From positions 1 through 64,000 of the forward strand of contig JAHRFE010000005.1 of NCBI GenBank assembly GCA_019084245.1: DNA of 64,000 bases, in the 5' to 3' direction. How positions within the stretch are numbered: the first letter of the stretch is position 1; the number at the start of each line of letters is the position of its first letter. This DNA comes from Hoeflea sp. (lineage in GTDB: Bacteria; Pseudomonadota; Alphaproteobacteria; Rhizobiales; Rhizobiaceae). A program made the position numbers and the translations under genes. The notes under the pieces were generated by a model. It saw only the letters and a list, made by a program, of their open reading frames with translations, was not told where the DNA came from and searched no databases. Below are positions 30,247 through 38,733 of the stretch, in pieces.

Positions 30247-32325
30247 ATGGACGACTCCAACGATCTTTTTTCCACAATCGGCGCACCGGTCGAAAAACCG
30301 GAACCGGCTGCGGGAAACACTGCACCCAAACAGCAGGCGCCGGCGCCCGCAAAACCTGCGCGCGCGGCAGCCTCGAAGAACGGAGCGCCCGCCAGTGGCG
30401 ATGACTACGACGCCTCCACGATCGAGGTGCTCGAGGGGCTCGAGCCGGTGCGCCGCAGGCCGGGCATGTATATCGGCGGCACCGACGAACGCGCCCTGCA
30501 CCATCTGTTTGCCGAGGTCATCGACAACTCGATGGACGAGGCCGTGGCCGGACATGCGAATTTCATCGAGGTCGAGCTCGATACCGAGGGCTATCTGACC
30601 GTCACCGACAATGGTCGCGGCATCCCGGTGGAGAACCATCCGAAATTTCCGGGCAAATCCACGCTTGAAGTGATCATGACCGTGCTGCACGCCGGCGGCA
30701 AGTTCGACAGCAAGGTCTATGAGACCTCGGGCGGCCTGCACGGCGTCGGCATCTCGGTTGTCAATGCGCTGTCCGATGATCTCGAAGTCGAGGTCGCGCG
30801 CAACCGGCGGCTATACCGACAGCGCTTTTCCAAGGGCCTGCCGGTGGGCGGGCTTGAGGAACTGGGCGACGTCCACAACCGCCGCGGAACGAAAGTGCGC
30901 TTTCATCCCGATCCCCTGATCTTTGGCCCGGCGCTGAAATTCGATCCAGGCCGGCTTTACCGCATGGCGCGATCCAAGGCCTATCTGTTTGGCGGCGTCG
31001 AGATCCGCTGGTCCTGCGACGCCTCGCTGGTCGAGGGAACCGACATCCCGGAAAAGGCCGTGTTTCACTTTCCCGGCGGTCTCAAGGATTACCTCGAAGC
31101 CTCGCTCGGCAAGGAGCACCGCGTCACCCGCGATATCTTTGCCGGCAAGACCGCGCGCACCGGCGGGCACGGCTCGATGGAATGGGCGGTGACCTGGTAT
31201 GGCGGCGATTCCTCGATCAGTTCCTACTGCAACACCATCCCTACCCCCGATGGCGGCACCCACGAGGCTGGCCTCCGGATCGCGCTGACCAAGGGGCTCA
31301 AGGCCTATGCCGAACTGACCGGCAACAAGCGTGCGGCGGCGATCACCACCGACGATGTGATGATTTCCTCCATCGGCATGCTGTCGGTGTTCATCCGCGA
31401 ACCCGAATTTGTCGGCCAGACCAAGGACAAGCTCGCGACCGTCGAGGCCCAGCGGATCGTCGAAAATGCGCTGCGCGATCCGTTCGACCATTTTCTGGCC
31501 GATTCGCCGGCCGAGGCCGACAAGCTTCTGGAATGGGTGATCGACCGGGCCGACGAACGGGTGCGGCGGCGCAAGGAGAAGGAAGTCAACCGCAAGACAG
31601 CGGTCCGCAAGCTGAGGCTTCCCGGCAAGCTGTCGGACTGCAGCCAGACTTCGGCCGCGGGGGCTGAGTTGTTCATCGTCGAGGGGGATTCCGCCGGCGG
31701 CTCGGCCAAGCAGGCACGCGATCGCTCCAACCAGGCGATCCTGCCGCTGCGCGGCAAGATCCTCAACGTCGCCAGCGCCGGCCGCGAAAAACTCGGCGCC
31801 AACCAGCAGATCGCCGATCTGGTGCAGGCGCTCGGCTGCGGCACGCGGTCAAAATACCGCGAAGAGGATCTGCGCTATGAGCGCATCATCATCATGACCG
31901 ATGCCGATGTCGACGGCGCCCACATCGCCTCGCTACTGATCACCTTCTTCTACCAGGAGATGCCGGACCTGATCCGCGAGGGCCATCTCTACCTGGCGGT
32001 GCCGCCGCTCTACAAGCTGACCCAGGGCGCCAAATCACTCTATGCGCGGGACGACGAGCACAGGCTAGAGCTGCTCGAGACCGAATTCACCGGTCGCGGC
32101 AAGGTCGAGATCAACCGGTTCAAGGGTCTGGGCGAAATGATGGCGGCGCAGCTCAAGGAGACGACCATGGATCCCGCCAAGCGGACGCTGCTCAAGGTGG
32201 CGATCGACGCGACGGACCCGGAATCGACCCGCGATGCCGTCGACAATCTGATGGGAACAAAGGCCGACGCCCGCTTCCGCTTTATCCAGGAACACGCTGC
32301 CTTCGCCGACAATCTGGATATCTGA
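30247..32325 (+). CDS. parE: DNA topoisomerase IV subunit B
   Basis: ATPase subunit of the decatenating type IIA topoisomerase that separates daughter chromosomes; partner ParC is outside the window. It has 692 residues with an N-terminal Pro/Ala-rich extension (about 45 residues). GHKL motifs are EVIDNSMDEA, DNGRGIPV and GGLHGVGISVVNALS; TOPRIM motifs are EGDSAGGSAKQARD and DADVDGAHIASLL. The domain order and the absence of the long GyrB insert favour ParE over GyrB. Confidence 0.93.
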   Translation: MDDSNDLFSTIGAPVEKPEPAAGNTAPKQQAPAPAKPARAAASKNGAPASGDDYDASTIEVLEGLEPVRRRPGMYIGGTDERALHHLFAEVIDNSMDEAVAGHANFIEVELDTEGYLTVTDNGRGIPVENHPKFPGKSTLEVIMTVLHAGGKFDSKVYETSGGLHGVGISVVNALSDDLEVEVARNRRLYRQRFSKGLPVGGLEELGDVHNRRGTKVRFHPDPLIFGPALKFDPGRLYRMARSKAYLFGGVEIRWSCDASLVEGTDIPEKAVFHFPGGLKDYLEASLGKEHRVTRDIFAGKTARTGGHGSMEWAVTWYGGDSSISSYCNTIPTPDGGTHEAGLRIALTKGLKAYAELTGNKRAAAITTDDVMISSIGMLSVFIREPEFVGQTKDKLATVEAQRIVENALRDPFDHFLADSPAEADKLLEWVIDRADERVRRRKEKEVNRKTAVRKLRLPGKLSDCSQTSAAGAELFIVEGDSAGGSAKQARDRSNQAILPLRGKILNVASAGREKLGANQQIADLVQALGCGTRSKYREEDLRYERIIIMTDADVDGAHIASLLITFFYQEMPDLIREGHLYLAVPPLYKLTQGAKSLYARDDEHRLELLETEFTGRGKVEINRFKGLGEMMAAQLKETTMDPAKRTLLKVAIDATDPESTRDAVDNLMGTKADARFRFIQEHAAFADNLDI

Positions 32326-32475
32326 GCCTGTCACTCCGGACGCACGGAATATCTGGCGCGCTGGCAGCGCCGCCCCTATGAAACGGGCCTGAACCGTGTC
32401 AGCTTCTTCAGACCCCGGTCACGGCTTTCATTGCTGGGAAACGGGTGTGTTGCGAGGCTGCAGAGGGGGCGATAC

Positions 32476-32862
32476 ATGGGCATGTTGCGGAGAGGTCGTG
32501 GTTTCTTCAAACGGATGACTTTGGCGTTGGCGGTCATGCTCGTAGCGTCCGGCGCCGCGTCCGCCGAATATTTCGGCGCCATCGCCTACTCCCCGACATC
32601 CGGGGTCTACGGTTTTTCCTACGACCACGGGTCGCGCCGGGACGCCGAAGCCCGGGCCATCTCCGAATGCAGAATGCGCGGCCGCGGCTGCAAGGTCGCG
32701 ATCTGGTTCAAGAACGCCTGCGGATCGGTCGCTGTCGGCGCGAATGGCTGGGGGACTGCATGGGCAGGCACCCGCCGGGATGCGGAGCGCGCAGCCATTC
32801 GCAACTGTTCAAGATACACAGGTGGATGCAGGACGCTCGCCTGGAGCTGCACGTCAAAATGA
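32476..32862 (+). CDS. Secreted DUF4189 protein
   Basis: A 128-residue protein with a signal peptide (MTLALAVMLVASGAASA) followed by one DUF4189 domain: YFGAIAYSP, DHGSRRDAEARAISECR, NACGSVAVG and RDAERAAIRNCSRYTGGC, with conserved Cys pairs that suggest disulfides. Function is unknown. ATG 32476 has a GAGGGGG ribosome site. It is convergent with the DUF2336 gene, 13 bp apart. Confidence 0.82.
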   Translation: MGMLRRGRGFFKRMTLALAVMLVASGAASAEYFGAIAYSPTSGVYGFSYDHGSRRDAEARAISECRMRGRGCKVAIWFKNACGSVAVGANGWGTAWAGTRRDAERAAIRNCSRYTGGCRTLAWSCTSK

Positions 32863-32875
32863 AGATGGCGCCGGA

Positions 32876-34015
32876 TCAGGCCGCTTCAGCGGCCAGCGCA
32901 TGGGCATAGTCGCGTGACGCCTGGCGATGCCAGTTGAAATGAAGCGTTTCGACCAGGCGAAGCAGCTCGCCCACTGCAGGCTGGCGTTCGGCGTCACGCG
33001 CATGGCGCTGGATCAGTTCCTGGGTCACCCGGCCGGTGTCGATGCTCGCCTGGTTAAGCGAGGCAGCGCGCCAGATCAGGGTCGCCGACACGAAGACAGG
33101 CGCAAGGTCGCCGCTCAAGCCGATGGCGCGGTAGAGCGCGCGCATCGCCGTTTCCCGGCCGTCAACCAGAATGCCGCGGACGCGGGTATCGCTCATGCCC
33201 GACAATGACACCACGGCGCTCGCGAAGAAGTCGACATTGCCGGCGCACAGCGCATGGATCAGGAAGGCAGGAGTCAGCCGGCCCGATATCCGCAGATGCT
33301 CGACCAGCGCCGGGATCTCGTCGGTATAGACGGTCTCGGCCATCCGGAGCGTGGCGTTCATGCAGGCCTCTTCAGTGACCTTGCGGCCACGGCTGCCGCC
33401 TATCGCCGATCGGACAAAGTCGGAACCGGCCAAAGCCGCGCCAAGCCGCTCGACAAGCGACTGGCGGACGTCGCAGGGCAGATCGGACCGCTCGAACAAC
33501 CGGGCGCGGATTTCGGAATGGTCGCCGAACCGTTCGGCGATCCGGCGCAGCGAGATCCGCGCGATTGACACATGCACATTGTCCAGCATGTCGGCCACGG
33601 CCTGTGCCTCGCCCACTTCGGCGAGCGCGGCAGCGACCGAGACAGAGAGCGGTCGCCGGAAGGCAACAAATTGCTGGAGGGCCGAGCGTCCGCTGGCAAC
33701 GATTTCAACAAGGTCATTGTCGGCAAGAACCGGGGAAAGCGCGATGACCCGTCCGGCTACCTCGATCTGGTCATTGGCGAGCCCGAGCATGATGCCGCGT
33801 GGCGCATGCTCGACAGACGCCAGTCCTTCGGCAAGGGCAAGACGGACTTTCGGAGAAGGATCCTCAAGCAAAAGCGCCAGCGCAGCTTCTGCGGCCTGAC
33901 GGTCGGACTGATTCATTTGCCCAATTGCGTAAGCACGGGCTAACGCAGAGGCGGCCTTGCACCTGTCTCCTGTCTTTGCTGTTTCCGACCACTTCAGGAA
34001 GGACTTAATAATCAT
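32876..34015 (-). CDS. DUF2336 domain protein
   Basis: A 379-residue, Ala/Leu-rich all-alpha cytoplasmic protein. HEAT-like repeats are suggested (LLEDPSPKVRLALAEGLA, LSPVLADNDLVEIV, LAEVGEAQAVADML), typical of the alphaproteobacterial DUF2336 family. No catalytic motif is seen. Role unknown; repeat proteins of this sort often bind other proteins. Confidence 0.8.
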   Translation of the reverse strand: MIIKSFLKWSETAKTGDRCKAASALARAYAIGQMNQSDRQAAEAALALLLEDPSPKVRLALAEGLASVEHAPRGIMLGLANDQIEVAGRVIALSPVLADNDLVEIVASGRSALQQFVAFRRPLSVSVAAALAEVGEAQAVADMLDNVHVSIARISLRRIAERFGDHSEIRARLFERSDLPCDVRQSLVERLGAALAGSDFVRSAIGGSRGRKVTEEACMNATLRMAETVYTDEIPALVEHLRISGRLTPAFLIHALCAGNVDFFASAVVSLSGMSDTRVRGILVDGRETAMRALYRAIGLSGDLAPVFVSATLIWRAASLNQASIDTGRVTQELIQRHARDAERQPAVGELLRLVETLHFNWHRQASRDYAHALAAEAA

Positions 34016-34177
34016 GTGAACGCAGACCCCACTCGATACCCATGAGGCGATCCTAGGGCCAAATGGTTTACGATCGGTTCACCATGCTTGTTAAGGGTTT
34101 GAACAGGGCATTTCCCGGTCTTGCATCGGTGCCGTGAACGCGGCATCAATGAAACCGGCAAGCATCGGGAGACAAAT

Positions 34178-34633
34178 ATGCGCGGCATGTATCTTGAGGA
34201 ATTCGTTCCAGGAGAAGTGATTGTCCACACGCTCCGGCGCACCGTCACCGAGATGGACAACATGCTGTTTTCCAACATGACGCTCAATCCGCAGCCGCTG
34301 CACATTGATTTCGAGTTCTGCAAGACCACCGAATTCGGCCAGCCTCTGGTCAATTCGCTGTTTACCCTCGGGTTGATGATAGGGATTTCGGTCAACGACA
34401 CGACGGTCGGCACCACCATCGCCAATCTCGGCATGAGCGAGGTTACATTTCCAAATCCGCTGTTTCACGGCGACACGGTCCGGGTCGAAACGACCATCAT
34501 CTCGGTGCGCGGCTCGAAATCCAAGCCCGATCGCGGCATCGTCGAACTGGAGCATCGGGCTTTCAATCAACATGACCAACTCGTCGCCCGCTGCGTGCGC
34601 CAGGCGATGATGCGCAAGAGGGAAACGTCATGA
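34178..34633 (+). CDS. MaoC-family hot-dog dehydratase/hydratase
   Basis: A 151-residue single hot-dog protein of the MaoC-like (R)-enoyl-CoA hydratase group: residues around MTLNPQPLHIDFEFCKTTEFG supply the Asn/Asp-His hydratase motif, followed by VNSLFTLGL. ATG 34178 has GGGAGA upstream. It overlaps the CoA-ester-lyase gene by ATGA, so both probably act on the same CoA-linked acid, for example in mesaconyl/citramalyl-type chemistry (inference). Confidence 0.85.
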   Translation: MRGMYLEEFVPGEVIVHTLRRTVTEMDNMLFSNMTLNPQPLHIDFEFCKTTEFGQPLVNSLFTLGLMIGISVNDTTVGTTIANLGMSEVTFPNPLFHGDTVRVETTIISVRGSKSKPDRGIVELEHRAFNQHDQLVARCVRQAMMRKRETS

Positions 34634-35532
34634 TGCGCTCGCTTCTCTTCGTTCCGGGTGATTCGGAACACAAGATGCAAAAGGCCGCGGCTTGCGGCGC
34701 GGACGCCCTGATCCTCGATCTGGAGGATTCCGTAGCCCCTTCCCGCAAGGCGATTGCAAGGAAGATGGTGGCATCGTTTCTCGCCAATGCCCCGAGGGGG
34801 GAACAGTCCCCGAAGCTGATCGTCAGGGTCAACGCGCTTGATACCTGGTTGACCGAGGACGACCTCACTGCGGTTGTTCCGGGAGCGCCTGATGCCATCT
34901 TGCTGCCCAAGGCCAATTCCGGTGCGGACCTCCAGGACCTTGGCGTCCGCATTGCCGTGGAAGAAGCCGAGGCCGGATTGCCGGATGGCGGGATCCGCAT
35001 TCACGCGCTGATGACCGAAAACGCCGCCGGCATGCTTGCAGCGGCGTCGTTTGCGGCCAAATCGGCGCGGCTGTCGGCTCTTGCCTGGGGCGCAGAAGAT
35101 CTCGCCGCCGATGTTGGCGCCTCCTCCAACAAGGACGATTCGGGCGGCTACACCGATATGTTCCGGATGGCCCGCAGCCTGACCATCCTGGCGGCAGCGC
35201 ATGCAGGCGTCGACGCCATCGATACGGTGTTTACCGACTTCCGCGACATGGAAGGACTTGACGCCGAGTGCCGGGCGGCCGTGCGCGACGGGTTTTCCGG
35301 CAAGATGGCGATCCACCCGGATCAGGTCAGCGTCATCAATGCCGCCTTCACGCCGGCTCCGCAGGATGTCGAACGCGCAGTGCGCATTCTTGCGCTGTTT
35401 GCCGCTGCCGGCCCCGACGCCGGCGTCCTGTCGCTTGATGGCAAGATGATCGACAAGCCGCATTTGCGCCAGGCCGAACGGGTGGCGCGACGGGCCGGGC
35501 TGGATCCGGACGCCCTGCCCCGCCGCAGCTGA
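34630..35532 (+). CDS. HpcH/HpaI-family CoA ester lyase (CitE-like)
   Basis: A 300-residue TIM-barrel lyase of the CitE/malyl-CoA lyase family: RSLLFVPGDSEHKMQKA at the N-terminus, LDLEDSVAP for the metal/CoA site, VRVNAL, LPKAN, and AWGAEDLAADVG. Family members cleave or form beta-hydroxyacyl-CoA thioesters such as (S)-citramalyl- or malyl-CoA. It is translationally coupled to the MaoC protein. The exact substrate is not determined by sequence. Confidence 0.88.
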   Translation: MMRSLLFVPGDSEHKMQKAAACGADALILDLEDSVAPSRKAIARKMVASFLANAPRGEQSPKLIVRVNALDTWLTEDDLTAVVPGAPDAILLPKANSGADLQDLGVRIAVEEAEAGLPDGGIRIHALMTENAAGMLAAASFAAKSARLSALAWGAEDLAADVGASSNKDDSGGYTDMFRMARSLTILAAAHAGVDAIDTVFTDFRDMEGLDAECRAAVRDGFSGKMAIHPDQVSVINAAFTPAPQDVERAVRILALFAAAGPDAGVLSLDGKMIDKPHLRQAERVARRAGLDPDALPRRS

Positions 35533-35543
35533 TCAGGCTTCGG

Positions 35544-36155
35544 TCAGGCCTTGGGCCAGGTGGGCCGCCGCATCTGGAATGGCTGGGATCCCTCGCAATA
35601 ATCCATGTAGCCCATGCGGGCCACAGGGGCCGCGATGGCCATGTCGAGCATGCCGTCGGTCAAGGCCGCCTCGTCGAGATGAATACCCATCACCTGCCCG
35701 ATGACGACAAACGAACCGCTGGGCAGCCCCGCCAGGCTGCTGATCTCAAGAATGTTCGTCACCCGGCACTCCAGCGCGGCATAGGCTTGGGCGACAAAGG
35801 GCGCGTTGACCATGCGGCCCTCGGCCATGGCGAGTTCGGCTATATCAAACTCGCTCTCGCCGTAGGGTGCGTCGATCGAGGTCAGGTTCATTTTCTCTGC
35901 CAGCACCCTACTTACCATGCTTGCCGTGAACTCGCCGGTCTCCTCGGCATTGCGCAGGCTGTCCTTGCGACCAGACGAGGAGAACATCACCGTCTTGGGG
36001 TGGTCCGAAATCGCATTGAAATAGGAATAGGGCGCCAAATTGACCGAACCGCCCTTGCCGCGCGTGCCGATCCAGCCGATCGGCCGCGGTGACACGATGG
36101 CCTTGAAGGGGTCGTGCGGAAGTCCGTGCGCATTGTCTTTGGTTTCGTAGAACAA
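35544..36155 (-). CDS. Flavin reductase-like FMN-binding protein
   Basis: A 203-residue protein of the flavin reductase-like domain family: SPRPIGWIGTRG, NLAPYSYFNAIS and TGEFTASMVS form the FMN-binding split barrel. Proteins of this group reduce flavin or act as small oxidoreductases. The likely start is TTG 36155 with GGAGAG upstream. It follows the nitroreductase gene by 6 bp and probably shares its transcript. Confidence 0.87.
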   Translation of the reverse strand: MFYETKDNAHGLPHDPFKAIVSPRPIGWIGTRGKGGSVNLAPYSYFNAISDHPKTVMFSSSGRKDSLRNAEETGEFTASMVSRVLAEKMNLTSIDAPYGESEFDIAELAMAEGRMVNAPFVAQAYAALECRVTNILEISSLAGLPSGSFVVIGQVMGIHLDEAALTDGMLDMAIAAPVARMGYMDYCEGSQPFQMRRPTWPKA

Positions 36156-36161
36156 GGTCGA

Positions 36162-36740
36162 TCACTCTCCGGCGAAGGTGACGATATCCGCAAGCGCCGG
36201 CCGCGGCCGCTCGCCCGGATGCAGCTTTTCCGTACCGATGTGGATGAGACCGGCGATTCTCTCGTGGCTTTCCACGCCGAGCAGCGGATAGACGCTCTGG
36301 TCAAAGGCGAACCATTCCGTGAGCCAGTTCGAGGCATAGCCGAGCGCATTGGCGGCGATCAGGAGGTTGAGGCAGACAGCGCCGGCGCTCATCACCTGCT
36401 CCCATTCCGGGATCTTCACATGGGGGGCAGCACGCGAAACCACGGCGATGACCACCGGCGCGCGGGTCAGCCGGGTCTTTTCCACCTTGATCATGTCTTC
36501 GGCCATGTCGGGCTTGTTGGCCATGGCGACTTTGGCCAGTTCCAGCGAGAGCTGTTCCCGTTCCGCGCCCGAATAGACAATGAAGCGCCAGGGCGCGAGC
36601 TTTCCATGATCGGGAACCCGGCTCGCGAGCTTCAACATCTCCTCGATTTCCGTCCGCGACGGTCCCGGCTCGCTCATCTGGAAGGCGGGGATCGAACGGC
36701 GGGTTTCAAGATAGGCCTTCAGGGCAGCATTGACCGGCAT
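36162..36740 (-). CDS. Nitroreductase-family FMN oxidoreductase
   Basis: A 192-residue FMN/NAD(P)H oxidoreductase. RRSIPAFQM gives the phosphate-binding Arg-Arg-Ser, [16 protein letters not shown] matches the RutE/YdjA-like branch, and [13 protein letters not shown] lies at the dimer/FMN interface. ATG 36740 is used rather than the upstream start at 36755. Co-transcribed with the flavin-reductase-like gene. The natural substrate is unknown. Confidence 0.88.
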   Translation of the reverse strand: MPVNAALKAYLETRRSIPAFQMSEPGPSRTEIEEMLKLASRVPDHGKLAPWRFIVYSGAEREQLSLELAKVAMANKPDMAEDMIKVEKTRLTRAPVVIAVVSRAAPHVKIPEWEQVMSAGAVCLNLLIAANALGYASNWLTEWFAFDQSVYPLLGVESHERIAGLIHIGTEKLHPGERPRPALADIVTFAGE

Positions 36741-36859
36741 GACTTCCTCGTGCAATCAGGTTTAACCGGGCAGGTTTGACCGGGCTCGGCCATGAATTCG
36801 CCATGGCTTTGGTTTTCAAGTGACCCTTCACAACCCGGAAGTCAACCGGACGGGAGCGC

Positions 36860-37789
36860 ATGAACAGACTGTCGATTTATCTGCTTGGCCTTTTTGCTCT
36901 CCTGCTATCGGTGACTGGCGCCAGCGCGCAGGACGCTTTCGGCGTTGAGCCGGATGCCGGACTCAAGCTTCCCGGATTGAACCAGTATGCGCCCGCCAAT
37001 GCAGTCGGCTCAAGTGCTGCCGCCGGACGTACCGTTCAGCTGGAAGCAGCGCTGACCGAAGCGGGCGATCCGCTCAAATACGGTCTGACCTGGCGTGTGT
37101 TTCACCCAATTCCCGGTCCCGATGGCAAATTGCCGTTGCTTGCCACCGCCGAAGGCGGTTCGGCGCAGTTCGAATTCGAACCCGGCGCCTATTTCATCCA
37201 TGTGGCCTTCGGTCGCGCCGGCGTCACAAAGAAGCTCACCGTGCCAAGAGATGGACCGGTGGAAAAGCAGCGCATGGTGCTGGAGGCCGGCGGTCTGGTG
37301 CTCAACGCGGTGTCAGGCATTGACGCGCGCATTCCCGCAAGCCAGCTGCGCTTCAACATCTACAAGGCCGACGACGGAATTGATGACGACCAGCAACTGG
37401 TGGTCGCCGACGTCAAGCCCGACACCATCGTCAGGCTCAATGCGGGAACCTATCATATCGTGTCCGAATATGGCGCGGTCAACGCCGTCATCCGCTCCGA
37501 CATCAGGGTCGAAGCCGGCAAATTGACCGAAGCCGTGATCCAGCATCGCGCAGCACAACTCACCCTCAAGCTGGTGTCCGAACCCGGCGGCGAAGCCATC
37601 GCCGACACGGCCTGGTCAATTCTCACTTCGGGCGGTGATGTGGTGTCCGAAAGCGTCGGAGCCTTTCCGACCATCGTGCTGGCCGAGGGCGAATACACAG
37701 CCATCGCCCGCAACAAGAGCACGGTGCTGCAGCGCGAATTCACCGTGCTTGCCGGCCAGAATTCCGATGTGGAAGTGCTGCTGAACTGA
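36860..37789 (+). CDS. Exported protein of unknown function
   Basis: A 309-residue protein with a clear signal peptide (MNRLSIYLLGLFALLLSVTGASAQ). The rest is beta-rich and appears to hold three similar segments, each ending in an extended strand pair (AEGGSAQFEFEPGAYFIHV, VKPDTIVRLNAGTYHIVSEY, AFPTIVLAEGEYTAIA), which suggests tandem Ig-like or carboxypeptidase-regulatory-like folds. I do not recognise the family; similar unnamed proteins are common in Rhizobiales. It is convergent with the acyltransferase gene, end to end. Confidence 0.7.
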   Translation: MNRLSIYLLGLFALLLSVTGASAQDAFGVEPDAGLKLPGLNQYAPANAVGSSAAAGRTVQLEAALTEAGDPLKYGLTWRVFHPIPGPDGKLPLLATAEGGSAQFEFEPGAYFIHVAFGRAGVTKKLTVPRDGPVEKQRMVLEAGGLVLNAVSGIDARIPASQLRFNIYKADDGIDDDQQLVVADVKPDTIVRLNAGTYHIVSEYGAVNAVIRSDIRVEAGKLTEAVIQHRAAQLTLKLVSEPGGEAIADTAWSILTSGGDVVSESVGAFPTIVLAEGEYTAIARNKSTVLQREFTVLAGQNSDVEVLLN

Positions 37790-38629
37790 TCAGTTGAGCC
37801 ATTTCCTGATCGGTCTCGCCGGATCACCGAGTTCAAAGACTGCGGTGTAGAGCTTTTCCAGAAGCTGCTTGCGGTCGGTGATGGCTGCCAGTTCATCGGC
37901 GCCGAGCACTCTGCCGGCCCTCGCCACGATCGCCGTTCCCGACAGGCGGCGGAATTCGCGGATCAGCAGCGAAATCCTGAGCGTCATCGACACCCGGCTG
38001 GCGAGGTGGAACAGCCGCCCGTTCTGACCGCTGAAATGCACCGGAATGACCGAGGCGCGCGCCGCCTGAACCAGGCGTGCGGGAAACATCTTCCAGGGAA
38101 GGTCGATGGCGCGGCCAAACCCTTTTGGCGCCGTGGCGACGCCACCTGCCGGAAACACCACTATGGTGACGCCGGTCTTGAGCAGCCTCACCGCCTCGTG
38201 CCGCGTCTCCATGTTCATGGCCAGCGCCTCCCGCGTCTCGTCAAACGAGATCGGTAGGGAATAGGGAATGATCTCGGGGATCTTCATCAGGTCATTGTGG
38301 ATGAGCACGCGGAACGGACGTCCCAGCGCCTCGGCCATTGCCAGCACCGCGATGCCATCGCCAATGCCGAAGGGATGGTTGGCGACGATGACCAGCGGAC
38401 CGTCCGGCAGATCGCGCGGCGGCCATTCGGAACGGATATCGAGCCGGATGTTGATCAGTTCCAGCATTCTGGCGAAGACCTGATCTCCCGTGGGCACAAT
38501 GTCGCGGCTCCAGATCTGGTAGAGCCTGAGGTAACGGTCCCGCCCTGACAGGCCTTCGATCGAGCGGATGAGCCAGCGCTTGAAGCGCGGCTGGTTTTCG
38601 TTGGCGTAACTCAGTTGATGAAGCTGCAT
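37790..38629 (-). CDS. Lysophospholipid acyltransferase (PlsC-like)
   Basis: A 279-residue membrane-associated acyltransferase. The catalytic box is NHPFGIGD (His and Asp of HX4D), followed by the acceptor-site segment VFPAGGVAT. Related proteins include OlsA and hemolysin-like acyltransferases, so ornithine-lipid or phosphatidate synthesis is possible. The substrate is not decided by sequence. It is transcribed alone, away from thrS. Confidence 0.83.
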   Translation of the reverse strand: MQLHQLSYANENQPRFKRWLIRSIEGLSGRDRYLRLYQIWSRDIVPTGDQVFARMLELINIRLDIRSEWPPRDLPDGPLVIVANHPFGIGDGIAVLAMAEALGRPFRVLIHNDLMKIPEIIPYSLPISFDETREALAMNMETRHEAVRLLKTGVTIVVFPAGGVATAPKGFGRAIDLPWKMFPARLVQAARASVIPVHFSGQNGRLFHLASRVSMTLRISLLIREFRRLSGTAIVARAGRVLGADELAAITDRKQLLEKLYTAVFELGDPARPIRKWLN

Positions 38630-38692
38630 GGGGCGACTCGCAAACCGAAGATAATCAGTTCGCTTGACACGCCTGGATGAAACCCGTGTGAC

Positions 38693-38728
38693 ACAAGGCG
38701 CGACGCGGCGAACCGCGCCGCGCCTTGT
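38693..38728 (-). terminator. Strong hairpin after thrS
   Basis: ACAAGGCGCGACGCGG and its complement form a 16-bp stem with one G-U pair; on the minus strand the loop is the stable tetraloop UUCG. It begins 5 bp after the thrS stop. No U-run follows, so it may act as a factor-assisted terminator or 3' end stabiliser. Confidence 0.6.
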
Positions 38729-38733
38729 ATGTT

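Noticed and set aside
30247-32325. GyrB instead of ParE
   Set aside because: Length (692 residues) and layout fit ParE of Rhizobiales better; GyrB of this group is about 810 residues.
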